DNA from: Pseudacidovorax intermedius
GTDB lineage: Bacteria; Pseudomonadota; Gammaproteobacteria; Burkholderiales; Burkholderiaceae_C
Direction: 5' to 3'
DNA length: 32,060 nucleotides
Assembly: GCF_001476815.1 (NCBI RefSeq)
Contig: NZ_LDSL01000138.1
Coordinates: forward strand, 1-32,060
The first letter of the stretch is position 1, and each line of letters starts with the position of its first letter. This document shows positions 1-7,474 of this stretch, in pieces. Under the pieces are notes generated by a model that was given only the letters and a program-made list of their open reading frames with translations, was not told the DNA's origin and made no database searches. The position numbers were made by a program, and so were the translations under genes.

Positions 1-461
1 CGCCGCCCGGCCCAGGCGCCGAGCACGGCGGCCATGGCCAGGGCCAGCGTCTTGCCGCTGCAGGGGCCGGCATCCACGAGCCGGCCCTGGGTGATGGCCA
101 GGGCCGCCTCCAGCTGGGCGGTGTCGGGCCGCAGGCCGGTGCTGCGGGCCGCGAGTTCGGCCACGGCCGCTGCGGCGGCAGGCCACGGTGCGCCCCGGCC
201 GGCGCCGGCGGCCCGCGTGGTGGCGGCGCGCAGGGCGGCGCGGGCCCGCTCGGCGGCGGCGGCCAGGGCCGCATCGTCCAGGGCCTGCAGCGCCGGGGCG
301 GCTGCGCAGGCGGCACGCAGCAGTTCGTCCAGCGCGGCGCGCTGGCGCCGGGCCATGAGCCGCCACCAGCCGGGCAGCGCGCTGCGGCCCGACCAGGGCG
401 AGCGCAACTCCGGGGCGGCAGGCGTGCCGCCGTGGGCGGCTTCGGCGCCGGGCAGGATCAC
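1..461 (-). CDS. SecA-like preprotein translocase ATPase, N-terminal part (runs off left edge)
   Basis: About 153 codons are visible. The gene starts with GTG at 461, overlapping the TGA of the M50 gene by 4 bases (GTGA); an in-frame ATG at 356 is a weaker alternative. Translation gives a helical N-terminus, then a block that matches the first nucleotide-binding fold of SecA: a conserved Gln (TAQLEAALAITQGRLVD) followed by a Walker A, AGPCSGKT (residues 131-138), and LALAMAAVLGAWAG. In housekeeping SecA the same stretch reads [23 protein letters not shown], so spacing and fold agree while the RTGE residues are replaced by GPCS. Housekeeping SecA is a cytoplasmic motor that pushes proteins through SecYEG. 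Location inside an M50/HlyD/TolC operon suggests a dedicated accessory motor (inference). The rest, including Walker B and any zinc tail, is outside the window. Confidence 0.75.
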   Translation of the reverse strand, partial: MILPGAEAAHGGTPAAPELRSPWSGRSALPGWWRLMARRQRAALDELLRAACAAAPALQALDDAALAAAAERARAALRAATTRAAGAGRGAPWPAAAAAVAELAARSTGLRPDTAQLEAALAITQGRLVDAGPCSGKTLALAMAAVLGAWAGR

Positions 462-2605
462 AGCGCGTACCTCTTCTGCAGCAGCTGCAGGAAGGCCTTG
501 TGCATGCGGTCCCACAGCGGCCGGGCCGGCAGCACCAGGCGCAGCACGCCCGACATGCCCGCATAGGTGACGGCCTTGGCATCGGCGGGCACGGGCGCCC
601 GCAGCTCGAAGAAGGATTCGGCCGCCAGCGTGCCGGTGCCGTCCTCGGGCCGCACCGGGACCTCGCCGCCGCCGGGCAGGCCGAGCGCGGCCGACGCCAG
701 GCGCTCGCGCTGGTAGGGGATGACCTGCACCTGCCGCATGGCGATGCCGTCGCCGGCCTGGCCGGCCAGGCGCAGCTCGCCGCGGATGGCGGGCGTGGCG
801 AACAGGTCGGAGGCATCGGCCTGCAGCAGCACGGCGCTGAAGCGGTATTCGCTGCCGTCCACCACCTCGCCGAGCAGCTGGCCGCGTTCGATCCAGGCGA
901 GCCGGCGCTCGTGCAACTGGGGCGAGACCCACTCGCCGTCCCTCGGCGCGCGGATGGCCAGGCGCTCGCGCAGGCCGCGCAGCTCGGTCAGCTGGCGCTC
1001 CAGCGCGTCGATGTGGGCCTGCAGCGGCGCGGCATCGGCCGGCGCGCGCTGCAGCGACTGCAGCTGCAGGGTGCGCAGCTCGTCCAGCTGCAGGGCGGCG
1101 GTGTCGATGCCGAGGTCCAGGTCGGGGTTGCGCAGCTCGGCGATCAGCTCGCCGCGGTGCACCGTCTGGCCGTGGCGCACGTGCAGCGTCTGCAGCACGC
1201 CGGGCGACTCCACGAAGATCAGCGCCTGGCGGTGCGCCTCCAGCACGCCGGGCACGCGCACCGCATGCGGCAGCGGCACCCAGGCCACGAACACATAGCC
1301 CACCAGCACGAGGCCCGCCACCGCGCCCACCGCCCTGCCCCGCCGCCCGGCCACGGCCGGGCCCGCCAGGTAGCTCGCGAACTTGCGCCCGGGCAGCACG
1401 ATGAGCGTGATGACGGTGGTGACCAGCAGCGCGACGCCGACGGCGAACCAGTGGTCGAGCGTGGCCAGCAGGATGGTGGCGCTCAGCAGCAGCCGGTAGG
1501 CGAAGCTGGCCCAGCCGTAGGCGGTGAACCAGGTGCGCTCGGTCGCGTCCACCGCCGGGCCCTGCGCCTGGCGGTTGCCCAGCAGCACGCGGTCGCACCA
1601 GGCCATGATCTGCTGCTGGCCCTTCTGGTACAGGTTGGGCATCTCCACCAGGTCGGCCATGACGTAGTAGGCATCGAAGCGCAGCAGCGGGTTGCCGTTG
1701 AACAGCACCGCCGAGATCGAGCCGACGAACATGATGTTGAAGGCCAGGCTGTTGAGCACGCCCTCCCCCGTGTTGGCCCACACCAGCGCCGCCAGGGCGG
1801 CGAAGAAGAGCTCGGTGGCCACGCCCGCCAGCCCCACGTAGGCGCGGCGCCACTTGCTGCCGAAGCCCCAGGTGGCGGTGGCGTCCACGTAGGGCAGCGG
1901 CGTGAAGATGAGGAACATCACGCCGAAGGTGTGCACCTGCCCGCCGTAGCGCTTGACGACGAAGGCGTGGGCCGTCTCGTGCAGCACCTTCAGCAGCGTC
2001 ATGCCCAGGTAGAGCCAGGGCAGGTTGGACAGCGACAGCGCGCCGTCCGCATGCCGGCCCAGGCGCTCGGCATTGGCCACCGCCGCCCACACGCCCGCCA
2101 GCACGGCGACCAGCCACACGGCGCCGGCCGCACGCCCGGTGAAGGCCATGACCAGCGGCCGGATGCGGTCGAGCAGCCGGTTGGGGTTGAACAGCGGCAC
2201 CCGCACGTACAGGAAGGACAGCAGCTTGCCCTGCAGCTCGCGGTCCTTCTGGCGGGTGCTGCGCTCGTAGATGGCGCGGCTGTCGGGCGTGCCGGCGCTC
2301 ACCAGCATGTTGGAGATGTGCAGCTGCGACAGCAGGCGCACCACCTCGTCCTGCCCCGGGGCGGCCTCGCCGTGGGCCTGCACGTAGTCGCGCCAGACCT
2401 CGTCGACGGTGCGTTCGGTGTTCAGCGCGCGGACGAAGTCGTAGGCCTGCGGCGTGATGCGGAAGAACTTGTGGCCGTAGGCATCCTCCAGCACGAACCA
2501 CAGCTGCCCGCGGTAGCGCTGGGCCTGCGCGCGCACCGCCGGCTGCAGCGCCACGCGCTGGTCGGCGATGCGGTACCAGGTATCACTGAAGGCGGCGCCG
2601 GGCAT
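458..2605 (-). CDS. PqqD-like / site-2 protease (M50) / HlyD-type fusion membrane protein
   Basis: A 715-residue protein. Residues ~15-100 resemble a PqqD-type winged-helix domain (peptide-recognition fold). A multi-pass membrane region follows from ~150 to ~445, containing the zinc motif HETAH (209-213) and the second M50 motif NPLLRFD (305-311), so the peptidase site appears intact. After the last membrane helix (~425-445) comes a lipoyl/barrel-sandwich half (~450-495), a short helical hairpin (~500-550) and the second barrel half, as in HlyD adaptors. Family knowledge: M50 enzymes cleave within membranes, and HlyD adaptors bridge to TolC. The ATG at 2605 lies 24 bases after the preceding stop and the ribosome site is weak. 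Proteins of this build are usually annotated only as 'site-2 protease family' or 'HlyD family'. The substrate is unknown. Confidence 0.85.
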   Translation of the reverse strand: MPGAAFSDTWYRIADQRVALQPAVRAQAQRYRGQLWFVLEDAYGHKFFRITPQAYDFVRALNTERTVDEVWRDYVQAHGEAAPGQDEVVRLLSQLHISNMLVSAGTPDSRAIYERSTRQKDRELQGKLLSFLYVRVPLFNPNRLLDRIRPLVMAFTGRAAGAVWLVAVLAGVWAAVANAERLGRHADGALSLSNLPWLYLGMTLLKVLHETAHAFVVKRYGGQVHTFGVMFLIFTPLPYVDATATWGFGSKWRRAYVGLAGVATELFFAALAALVWANTGEGVLNSLAFNIMFVGSISAVLFNGNPLLRFDAYYVMADLVEMPNLYQKGQQQIMAWCDRVLLGNRQAQGPAVDATERTWFTAYGWASFAYRLLLSATILLATLDHWFAVGVALLVTTVITLIVLPGRKFASYLAGPAVAGRRGRAVGAVAGLVLVGYVFVAWVPLPHAVRVPGVLEAHRQALIFVESPGVLQTLHVRHGQTVHRGELIAELRNPDLDLGIDTAALQLDELRTLQLQSLQRAPADAAPLQAHIDALERQLTELRGLRERLAIRAPRDGEWVSPQLHERRLAWIERGQLLGEVVDGSEYRFSAVLLQADASDLFATPAIRGELRLAGQAGDGIAMRQVQVIPYQRERLASAALGLPGGGEVPVRPEDGTGTLAAESFFELRAPVPADAKAVTYAGMSGVLRLVLPARPLWDRMHKAFLQLLQKRYAL

Positions 2606-2629
2606 GGTGCTGTCGCTCGTTCGCTGCCG

Positions 2630-4558
2630 TCACCACCACAGCCACAGCCGCAGCTTGTCGACCAGGCGGTGGGTGAGGATCCAGGCGACGTTGCGCTCGC
2701 CGGCGTCGATGCGCACGGCGCCGCTCATGCCGGGGCGCCACCAGTCGGCGGCGGGCTGCTGCATCTCGGCGCGCAGCAGGAAATGGTTGCCTTCCTGCCC
2801 GCGCGTCTGGGCCACGGGAATGACGGAGGTGACCTTCAGCGGGATGCGCCGGTCGGGGTCGCTCACCAGCACGAATTCGCCCTTCGCCTGGGCGGGCAGC
2901 AGCGGCATGTCGCTCTCGGGCACGGTGGCGACGACGTACAGGCCTTCCACCCGCGCCACGCGGAAGAGCTTGTCGCCCTTCTTGACCGGGGCGCCCAGCA
3001 GGTCCTTGCGCTCGCCCTCGACCACCACGCCGTCGAAGGGCGCGCGCACCTCGGCCTGCGACAGCGCCTCGCGCACGCGGGCCAGCCGGGCCTGGGCCTG
3101 ACGCTGGCGGGCGGTGGCCACTTCCATCTCGGCCCAGGCGCCGGCGGCGCGGGCCTTGTCGGCCTCGGCGCCGAAGCGGCCGGCCTCGGCGGCGGCATCG
3201 TTCTCCTGCTGGCGCAGCTCGCGGGTGTCGAGCGTGGCCAGCAGCTGGCCGGCCTGCACGCGGTCGCCGGCGCTGGCCTCGGCGGTGTCGACGCGGCCGT
3301 CGTAGCCGGCGGCCATGACGCGGGTGCTGTCGGTGGCGAGCTGGCCGGTGCCGTGCACGCGGTAGTCCCAGCTGGCGAAGGCGGCATAGAGCGCGAACAG
3401 GCCGACCGCCACGGCCGCCACCTTGGGCCAGACGTGGCGCGGGCCCAGCCAGCCGGCCAGCCAGGCGCTGGCGCCGTCGCGCAGGCGCAGGCCCCACCAG
3501 CGTTCGCGCAGCCGCATCTCGGCCAGGCGGGGCAGCAGCAGCGACAGCATGGCCTGCACGTCCTGCAGCACGGCATCGCCGGGCGCGCGGCCCTCGGCGC
3601 AGGCGAAGAGCACGGCGGCCTCGGCCGGCTCCTCGCCGCGGCGCGCGGCCATGGCGCAGACGTCGGGCAGGCGCAGGGCCTCGGCCAGCGGCGCCAGGGC
3701 GGGGGCCTCGGGGCTGCGCACCGGGCCGTCGTGGGCCAGGCTTTCGTCGAGCGCGGCTTCCACGCGCGCGACCAGGTCGGTGTCGGCCTCGAAGCGGTCC
3801 AGGTGGCTGATGGCGGCCAGGTGCACGCGGTCGTGCTCCACCCAGCCCAGCGCCACGTGCGCCGCGCCGCAGAGCGCGGCCAGGCCGTTGACCAGCACCA
3901 GCGCGGCAGCGCCGCTGCGCGACTCGCGCTGCACCTGCGCGGCCAGGGCCAGCAGCGCCGGCATGGCCGACGAGGCGGCGGGCAGCGACGGGGCGACCAC
4001 GCTCACCGGGTAGGCCGTCGGCGCGGCGGCGGCCGGCGTTTCCGGCGGGGCGACGGCTGCCGCGGCCGCGGCCTCCGGCGGCTGCACCGCGGGCAGGTCC
4101 GCCACCAGCTGGGCGCGCAGGATGAGTTCGTTCAGGCTGGCGCGTTCGCGCTGCGGGATCTCGATGAGGGCGAACACGGCGCCCTCGCAGGCCTGGCGCA
4201 CGGCCAGGTGGAACTGGCCGGCGCCCTCCACCGTGACCGGCATGAGCGCGAAGCCCTTGTCGGCGGCGCGCGCCGCCAGCGCCTGCAGGCTGGCATAGGC
4301 GGCGCTGTCGAGCAGATGGGGGGACGGGTCGGTGGCATCGCCGGCGCCGCCCAGCGAGCGCCATTCCGGGTCCAGGCCCGGGTGCTGTTCCGCCACCCAC
4401 ACGCGGCGCGCCCGGCACAGGTGCAGCAGGCCGGCGGCGTATTCGCTCCAGAAGCCCGGATCGACGCTGGAGCGCCGGCGCAGCGCCTGCAGCGCGCGCA
4501 CCAGGCTCAGCGCGTCGGGCGCGCCGAGCGCCTGCGGTGCGTCGGCGGCACCCATCAT
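2630..4558 (-). CDS. GAF-like sensor / transmembrane / HlyD-type periplasmic adaptor fusion
   Basis: A 642-residue protein. Residues ~15-150 and ~200-345 each look like a GAF-type alpha/beta domain, separated by an Ala/Pro-rich linker (~158-200). A single membrane helix (~378-396) follows. The C-terminal part (400-642) is a membrane-fusion protein: barrel-sandwich halves (~405-445 and ~500-535) around a helical hairpin (~445-500), then a beta-barrel. The large N-terminal half would be cytoplasmic and the HlyD half periplasmic. The start is one of two adjacent ATGs (4558 or 4555) after a strong GAAGGAGG site; 4558 overlaps the previous TGA (ATGA), while 4555 has better spacing. The GAF assignment rests on predicted fold pattern rather than a crisp motif; the HlyD assignment is firm. 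The ligand is unknown. Confidence 0.8.
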   Translation of the reverse strand: MMGAADAPQALGAPDALSLVRALQALRRRSSVDPGFWSEYAAGLLHLCRARRVWVAEQHPGLDPEWRSLGGAGDATDPSPHLLDSAAYASLQALAARAADKGFALMPVTVEGAGQFHLAVRQACEGAVFALIEIPQRERASLNELILRAQLVADLPAVQPPEAAAAAAVAPPETPAAAAPTAYPVSVVAPSLPAASSAMPALLALAAQVQRESRSGAAALVLVNGLAALCGAAHVALGWVEHDRVHLAAISHLDRFEADTDLVARVEAALDESLAHDGPVRSPEAPALAPLAEALRLPDVCAMAARRGEEPAEAAVLFACAEGRAPGDAVLQDVQAMLSLLLPRLAEMRLRERWWGLRLRDGASAWLAGWLGPRHVWPKVAAVAVGLFALYAAFASWDYRVHGTGQLATDSTRVMAAGYDGRVDTAEASAGDRVQAGQLLATLDTRELRQQENDAAAEAGRFGAEADKARAAGAWAEMEVATARQRQAQARLARVREALSQAEVRAPFDGVVVEGERKDLLGAPVKKGDKLFRVARVEGLYVVATVPESDMPLLPAQAKGEFVLVSDPDRRIPLKVTSVIPVAQTRGQEGNHFLLRAEMQQPAADWWRPGMSGAVRIDAGERNVAWILTHRLVDKLRLWLWW

Positions 4559-5415
4559 CGGCCTCCTTCGGGCAGGTCCACGATGCCCTTGATGCCCGAG
4601 GGCACGGCGCCCTTGGGGTTGGCGAAGGCCAGCCGCACCTCGACCAGGCCGCTGGCGGGATCGATGACCGGCGCCACGTAGCTGACCTTGGCCCGGATCG
4701 GCGCGATGCCGGTCGTGGCGTCGAAGCGCACCGGCACCTCGGCGTCGCGCTTGAGCGGCAGGGCGGCGGCGGGCGGCAGGTTGAGCTTGAGGTAGCCGGT
4801 GTCGGCATCCACCAGCTGGATCAGCGCATCGCCGGGCTTGGCCCATTCGCCGACGTCGGTGTCCACGCGGGTGACGACGCCGGCCACGGGCGCCGTCAGG
4901 CGGCGCTGGTCGCGGTCCTGCTCGGCGGCGGTGAGTTCCATGCGCTCGCGCGTCTTCTGGGCCTGCAGCTGGGCCAGGCGGCCACGGGCGGTGACCAGCT
5001 CCAGCTCCAGCCGGGCCACTTCCTCGCGGCTGACGGCGCCGCGGGCATTGAGCAGCTTGCGGGTGTCTTCGTACAGCGGGGCCAGGGTGCGCACGCGCTC
5101 CTCGGTGGCGCGCAGCTCGGACATGTCGTCCAGCGTGACCTTGCGGCGCTGCACCTCGGTGGCCTGGATGCGTTCGTCCAGGTACAGCAGCGGCGCGCGG
5201 GCCTCGACCCGCTGGCCCACCACCACCGGCACGCGCGCCACGATGCCGGGCACGCCGACGCTCAGGATGAGGTCGTGCCGCGCATGGACCAGGCCGGTGA
5301 ATTCGCGCGCCTGCGCGGCCGTGGCCTGCAGCAGGCCGGCGGCGGCCAGCAGCAGCGCCGCGGCCGGGACGCTGCGCCGCACGGCGGTCGCGCCGCGAAG
5401 GGATGTCATTGCCAT
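4555..5415 (-). CDS. Periplasmic HlyD/RND-type adaptor subunit
   Basis: A 286-residue membrane-fusion protein. It has a signal peptide (1-36, ending AAQA), a first lipoyl half (~40-80), a coiled-coil hairpin (~85-170, rich in Glu/Arg/Leu), the second lipoyl half (~172-205) and a beta-barrel region to the end. It has no membrane anchor besides the signal peptide, so it should be periplasmic or peripherally attached. ATG 5415 is preferred because GGAG lies 5 bases upstream; ATG 5409, which overlaps the TolC stop as ATGA, is the alternative. It is coupled on both sides, between the TolC-like channel and the GAF/HlyD fusion. The operon therefore encodes three HlyD-like modules in three different proteins. 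Confidence 0.85.
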   Translation of the reverse strand: MAMTSLRGATAVRRSVPAAALLLAAAGLLQATAAQAREFTGLVHARHDLILSVGVPGIVARVPVVVGQRVEARAPLLYLDERIQATEVQRRKVTLDDMSELRATEERVRTLAPLYEDTRKLLNARGAVSREEVARLELELVTARGRLAQLQAQKTRERMELTAAEQDRDQRRLTAPVAGVVTRVDTDVGEWAKPGDALIQLVDADTGYLKLNLPPAAALPLKRDAEVPVRFDATTGIAPIRAKVSYVAPVIDPASGLVEVRLAFANPKGAVPSGIKGIVDLPEGGR

Positions 5416-6929
5416 GCGAGCTCCACGCCGTAGGCCGGCAGCAGCTGGCCGTCGGCCTGCTGGAACTGGGTCAGGGCCGTCCAGAGGCGGGCCTCGCCCT
5501 CGATCAGGCGCAGCTCGCTCTCGAGCTTCTCGGCCTCGCGCCGCAGCACGCGAGCGCGCGGCACCAGCTGGTCGCGCAGGCCGGTCTCGTCGGCGCGCAG
5601 CAGCTCGACGCGGCTTTTCAGGTCGGCCCGCAGCTGGTCGGCGTCGCGCTGGGCCAGCTGCAGGGTCAGCAGCCGGGCCTGCCAGTCGTTGCCGAAGCTC
5701 ACGCGGGCGTTGCGCGCCTCCAGTTCGGCCTGCTGCAGCTTGAGCTGCTGGCCTTCGTACTGGGCATCGGGCCGCGTGGTGCCGCCCAGGGGCTGTTCGA
5801 AATAGAGGCCGACGTACCAGTCGGGGTAGCGGTTGTGCGGCACCGGCTGGGCCGCGGCGCGCGGATTGCGGCCCAGGCCGTGCGAGCCCCAGTTGGCCTG
5901 CAGGTCCAGCTGCGGCAGCGTCTGGTTGCGGGCGAAATCCAGGCGGTGCTGGTTCTGGCGCACCCGCAGGCTGGCGATCTGGTAGGCGGGCCACTGGTCC
6001 ACCCGCGATTCCCAGGCCGTGGGCGACGACACCTCGGCCGAGGTGGCCATGGCGGCAGGCGCGGTGTCGAACAGCTTCCAGGCGCCATCGCCCGGCGGCA
6101 GGTCGAGGATGGTGCGGATGCGGCCCTCGGCCTCGGCGATCAGCTGGGCATTGCGCAGCAGCTCGCTCTCGCGCATGGACAGCAGGGCGCGGGCCTCGTC
6201 TTCCACGGTCATGGCGACGCGGCCGGCGCCGATGCGCTCGCGCGCGTCGTCCAGGGCCTCGCGGGCGTTCTCCAGCAGGCGCTGGCGCACCGGCTGGGAG
6301 CGGTAGGCACGCTGCAGCTGCCAGTAGACGACCAGGGCGTCGCTGCTCATCTTGAGCAGCTGCTGGCGCAGCGTCCACTGGCCGACTTCGCGCTCCAGCT
6401 CGGCCACGCGCAGGTCGGCCTCGACCGCATCGGTGCCCCGGCCCTTGAGCAGGGGCTGGCGCACCGTGACCACCAGCTGGGCGCTGGCCTCGCGGTCGTC
6501 GCCATCGTTGTAGAGCGAGGCGATCAGGTTGCTGCGCTTGAGCGAGCGCTGCACGCTGGTCGTGATCTCGGCGCCGGTGGCGGCGCGCATGCGCAGGCCG
6601 GTCTCGGCGGTGTTGACCATCTCGTCCAGCACGCTGGTGCGCGCCGACAGCGTGGCCAGCTGCTCCTCGGCCGTACGCTGGCGGTAGCGGCTCTCGTGCC
6701 GCACCGAGGTGAAGGACACCGGCTGGTAGAGGGTGGATTCGGCCACGAAGCCGCGGTCGGCGATGCGCGACTGCAGCCGGGCGTAGGCGATTTCGGCATT
6801 GCGGTCCACCGCCAGCTGCACGAAGCGCCGGGGCGTGAGCACGTCGGGCGCCGGCTCGCCCTGCGCCATGGCAGCGGGCAGGCCGGCGACGAGCAGCAGG
6901 ACGGCGGCACCGACGCACCGCAAGGGCAT
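5406..6929 (-). CDS. TolC-family outer-membrane channel protein
   Basis: A 507-residue protein with a signal peptide (about residues 1-22, ending AAMA) followed by the long alternating helical/beta pattern of outer-membrane efflux proteins: two repeats of long heptad-rich helices, each followed by short beta segments. TolC proteins form trimers that make an outer-membrane beta-barrel and a periplasmic helical tunnel gated by adaptors. ATG at 6929 was chosen because it begins a good signal peptide; the frame stays open upstream to 7220 but that part is Arg/Pro-rich and not protein-like. There is no clear ribosome site. It is the first gene of the operon that continues through the HlyD, GAF-HlyD, M50 and SecA-like genes. 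Confidence 0.85.
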   Translation of the reverse strand: MPLRCVGAAVLLLVAGLPAAMAQGEPAPDVLTPRRFVQLAVDRNAEIAYARLQSRIADRGFVAESTLYQPVSFTSVRHESRYRQRTAEEQLATLSARTSVLDEMVNTAETGLRMRAATGAEITTSVQRSLKRSNLIASLYNDGDDREASAQLVVTVRQPLLKGRGTDAVEADLRVAELEREVGQWTLRQQLLKMSSDALVVYWQLQRAYRSQPVRQRLLENAREALDDARERIGAGRVAMTVEDEARALLSMRESELLRNAQLIAEAEGRIRTILDLPPGDGAWKLFDTAPAAMATSAEVSSPTAWESRVDQWPAYQIASLRVRQNQHRLDFARNQTLPQLDLQANWGSHGLGRNPRAAAQPVPHNRYPDWYVGLYFEQPLGGTTRPDAQYEGQQLKLQQAELEARNARVSFGNDWQARLLTLQLAQRDADQLRADLKSRVELLRADETGLRDQLVPRARVLRREAEKLESELRLIEGEARLWTALTQFQQADGQLLPAYGVELAWQ

Positions 6930-7224
6930 GCCGGCCCGCGCCCACGGCAGCCGGGATGGCGGGGCGGCACCACCCGGTGCCCGGAAAAAGAAGGCCGGCC
7001 GCCTGTGCGCGCCTGGCTCCGAACGCCCTGCTGACGCGGGCACGCTTACAACCACCGGATGCTCCTGGGACAAGTCGGGTCGGGGGGACAGCGCCGGCAG
7101 CAAGCCGTGGTGCCGGCGAGGGAATGGATGGCGCGTGCCGCGGCCATGCGGCCGCCAGCTGCTCGGTGAGCCGCTTGCCTCGGCTCGTGGGCCACGCAGG
7201 CCGTCGATGAAGATGTGCACCCCT

Positions 7225-7266
7225 ACCTAGTACATTTTGTTTCAGCGTTTAAACATTTGTCAACAA
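7225..7266 (-). promoter_or_regulatory. Candidate promoter of the TolC-HlyD-M50-SecA operon
   Basis: On the minus strand a perfect TTGACA (7263-7258) lies in an AT-rich stretch. About 17 bases further on is A-rich sequence (ACAAAATG), a poor but possible -10. The TTGACA is part of TTGTTGACA, which occurs again at 7333-7325. The direct repeat could alternatively be a regulator site. Support is sequence similarity only; the -10 is weak. Confidence 0.35.
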
Positions 7267-7381
7267 ACGCCACTATTACTTGAGCTTCTCCTACAAATTT
7301 AGCAAGCCTTCGCCGACAGCGGTGTGTCAACAACCCTATGCCGCCCGGATCTAAAGGGTCGGAGGCGGCGACGGGACGACG

Positions 7382-7407
7382 AAAAAAAGCCGGCCACAGG
7401 GGCCGGC
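7382..7407 (-). terminator. Rho-independent terminator after the Bug receptor gene
   Basis: A 7-bp perfect stem (GCCGGCC at 7389-7395 pairing with GGCCGGC at 7401-7407) with a 5-base loop is followed on the minus strand by seven T residues (7388-7382). It lies about 70 bases after the stop of the Bug receptor gene. Confidence 0.9.
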
Positions 7408-7474
7408 GTCTTCCACCGCGGACGGGCGGGCGGGTCGGGCGCCGCAGACCGGCGCCGCGCCATGGATGGCGTGC

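Larger units (their letters stand above)
6930..7474. other. Intergenic region: long leader, AT-rich promoter zone, terminator
   Basis: No convincing gene is seen in these 545 bases. From 6930 to about 7215 the DNA is GC-rich and would be an untranslated leader of the TolC operon if transcription begins near 7230. From 7215 to 7335 it is much more AT-rich than the rest of the window and carries promoter-like boxes. The rightmost part holds the terminator of the Bug receptor gene. No known riboswitch motif was recognised in the leader. Confidence 0.5.

Noticed and set aside
500-4681. A 1393-codon open frame on the plus strand, antisense to the M50 and GAF/HlyD genes.
   Set aside because: Its translation is a low-complexity run of Gln, His, Gly, Ala and Arg with no domain pattern, and it is antisense to well-supported genes; in DNA this GC-rich such frames stay open by chance.
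5403-7034. A 543-codon plus-strand frame antisense to the TolC gene.
   Set aside because: Gln/Leu/Gly/His-rich composition without motifs; the TolC-family gene on the other strand has signal peptide and family pattern.
6930-7220. N-terminal extension of the TolC gene to the start codon at 7220.
   Set aside because: The added 97 residues are Arg/Pro/His-rich and would place the obvious signal peptide in the interior of the protein.
7247-7254. GTTTAAAC palindrome as a regulator site.
   Set aside because: An 8-base palindrome in AT-rich DNA is weak evidence alone; no second copy was seen nearby.
6930-7258. Riboswitch in the TolC leader (cyclic di-GMP, cobalamin or TPP type).
   Set aside because: I looked for the conserved core motifs of these classes and did not find them.
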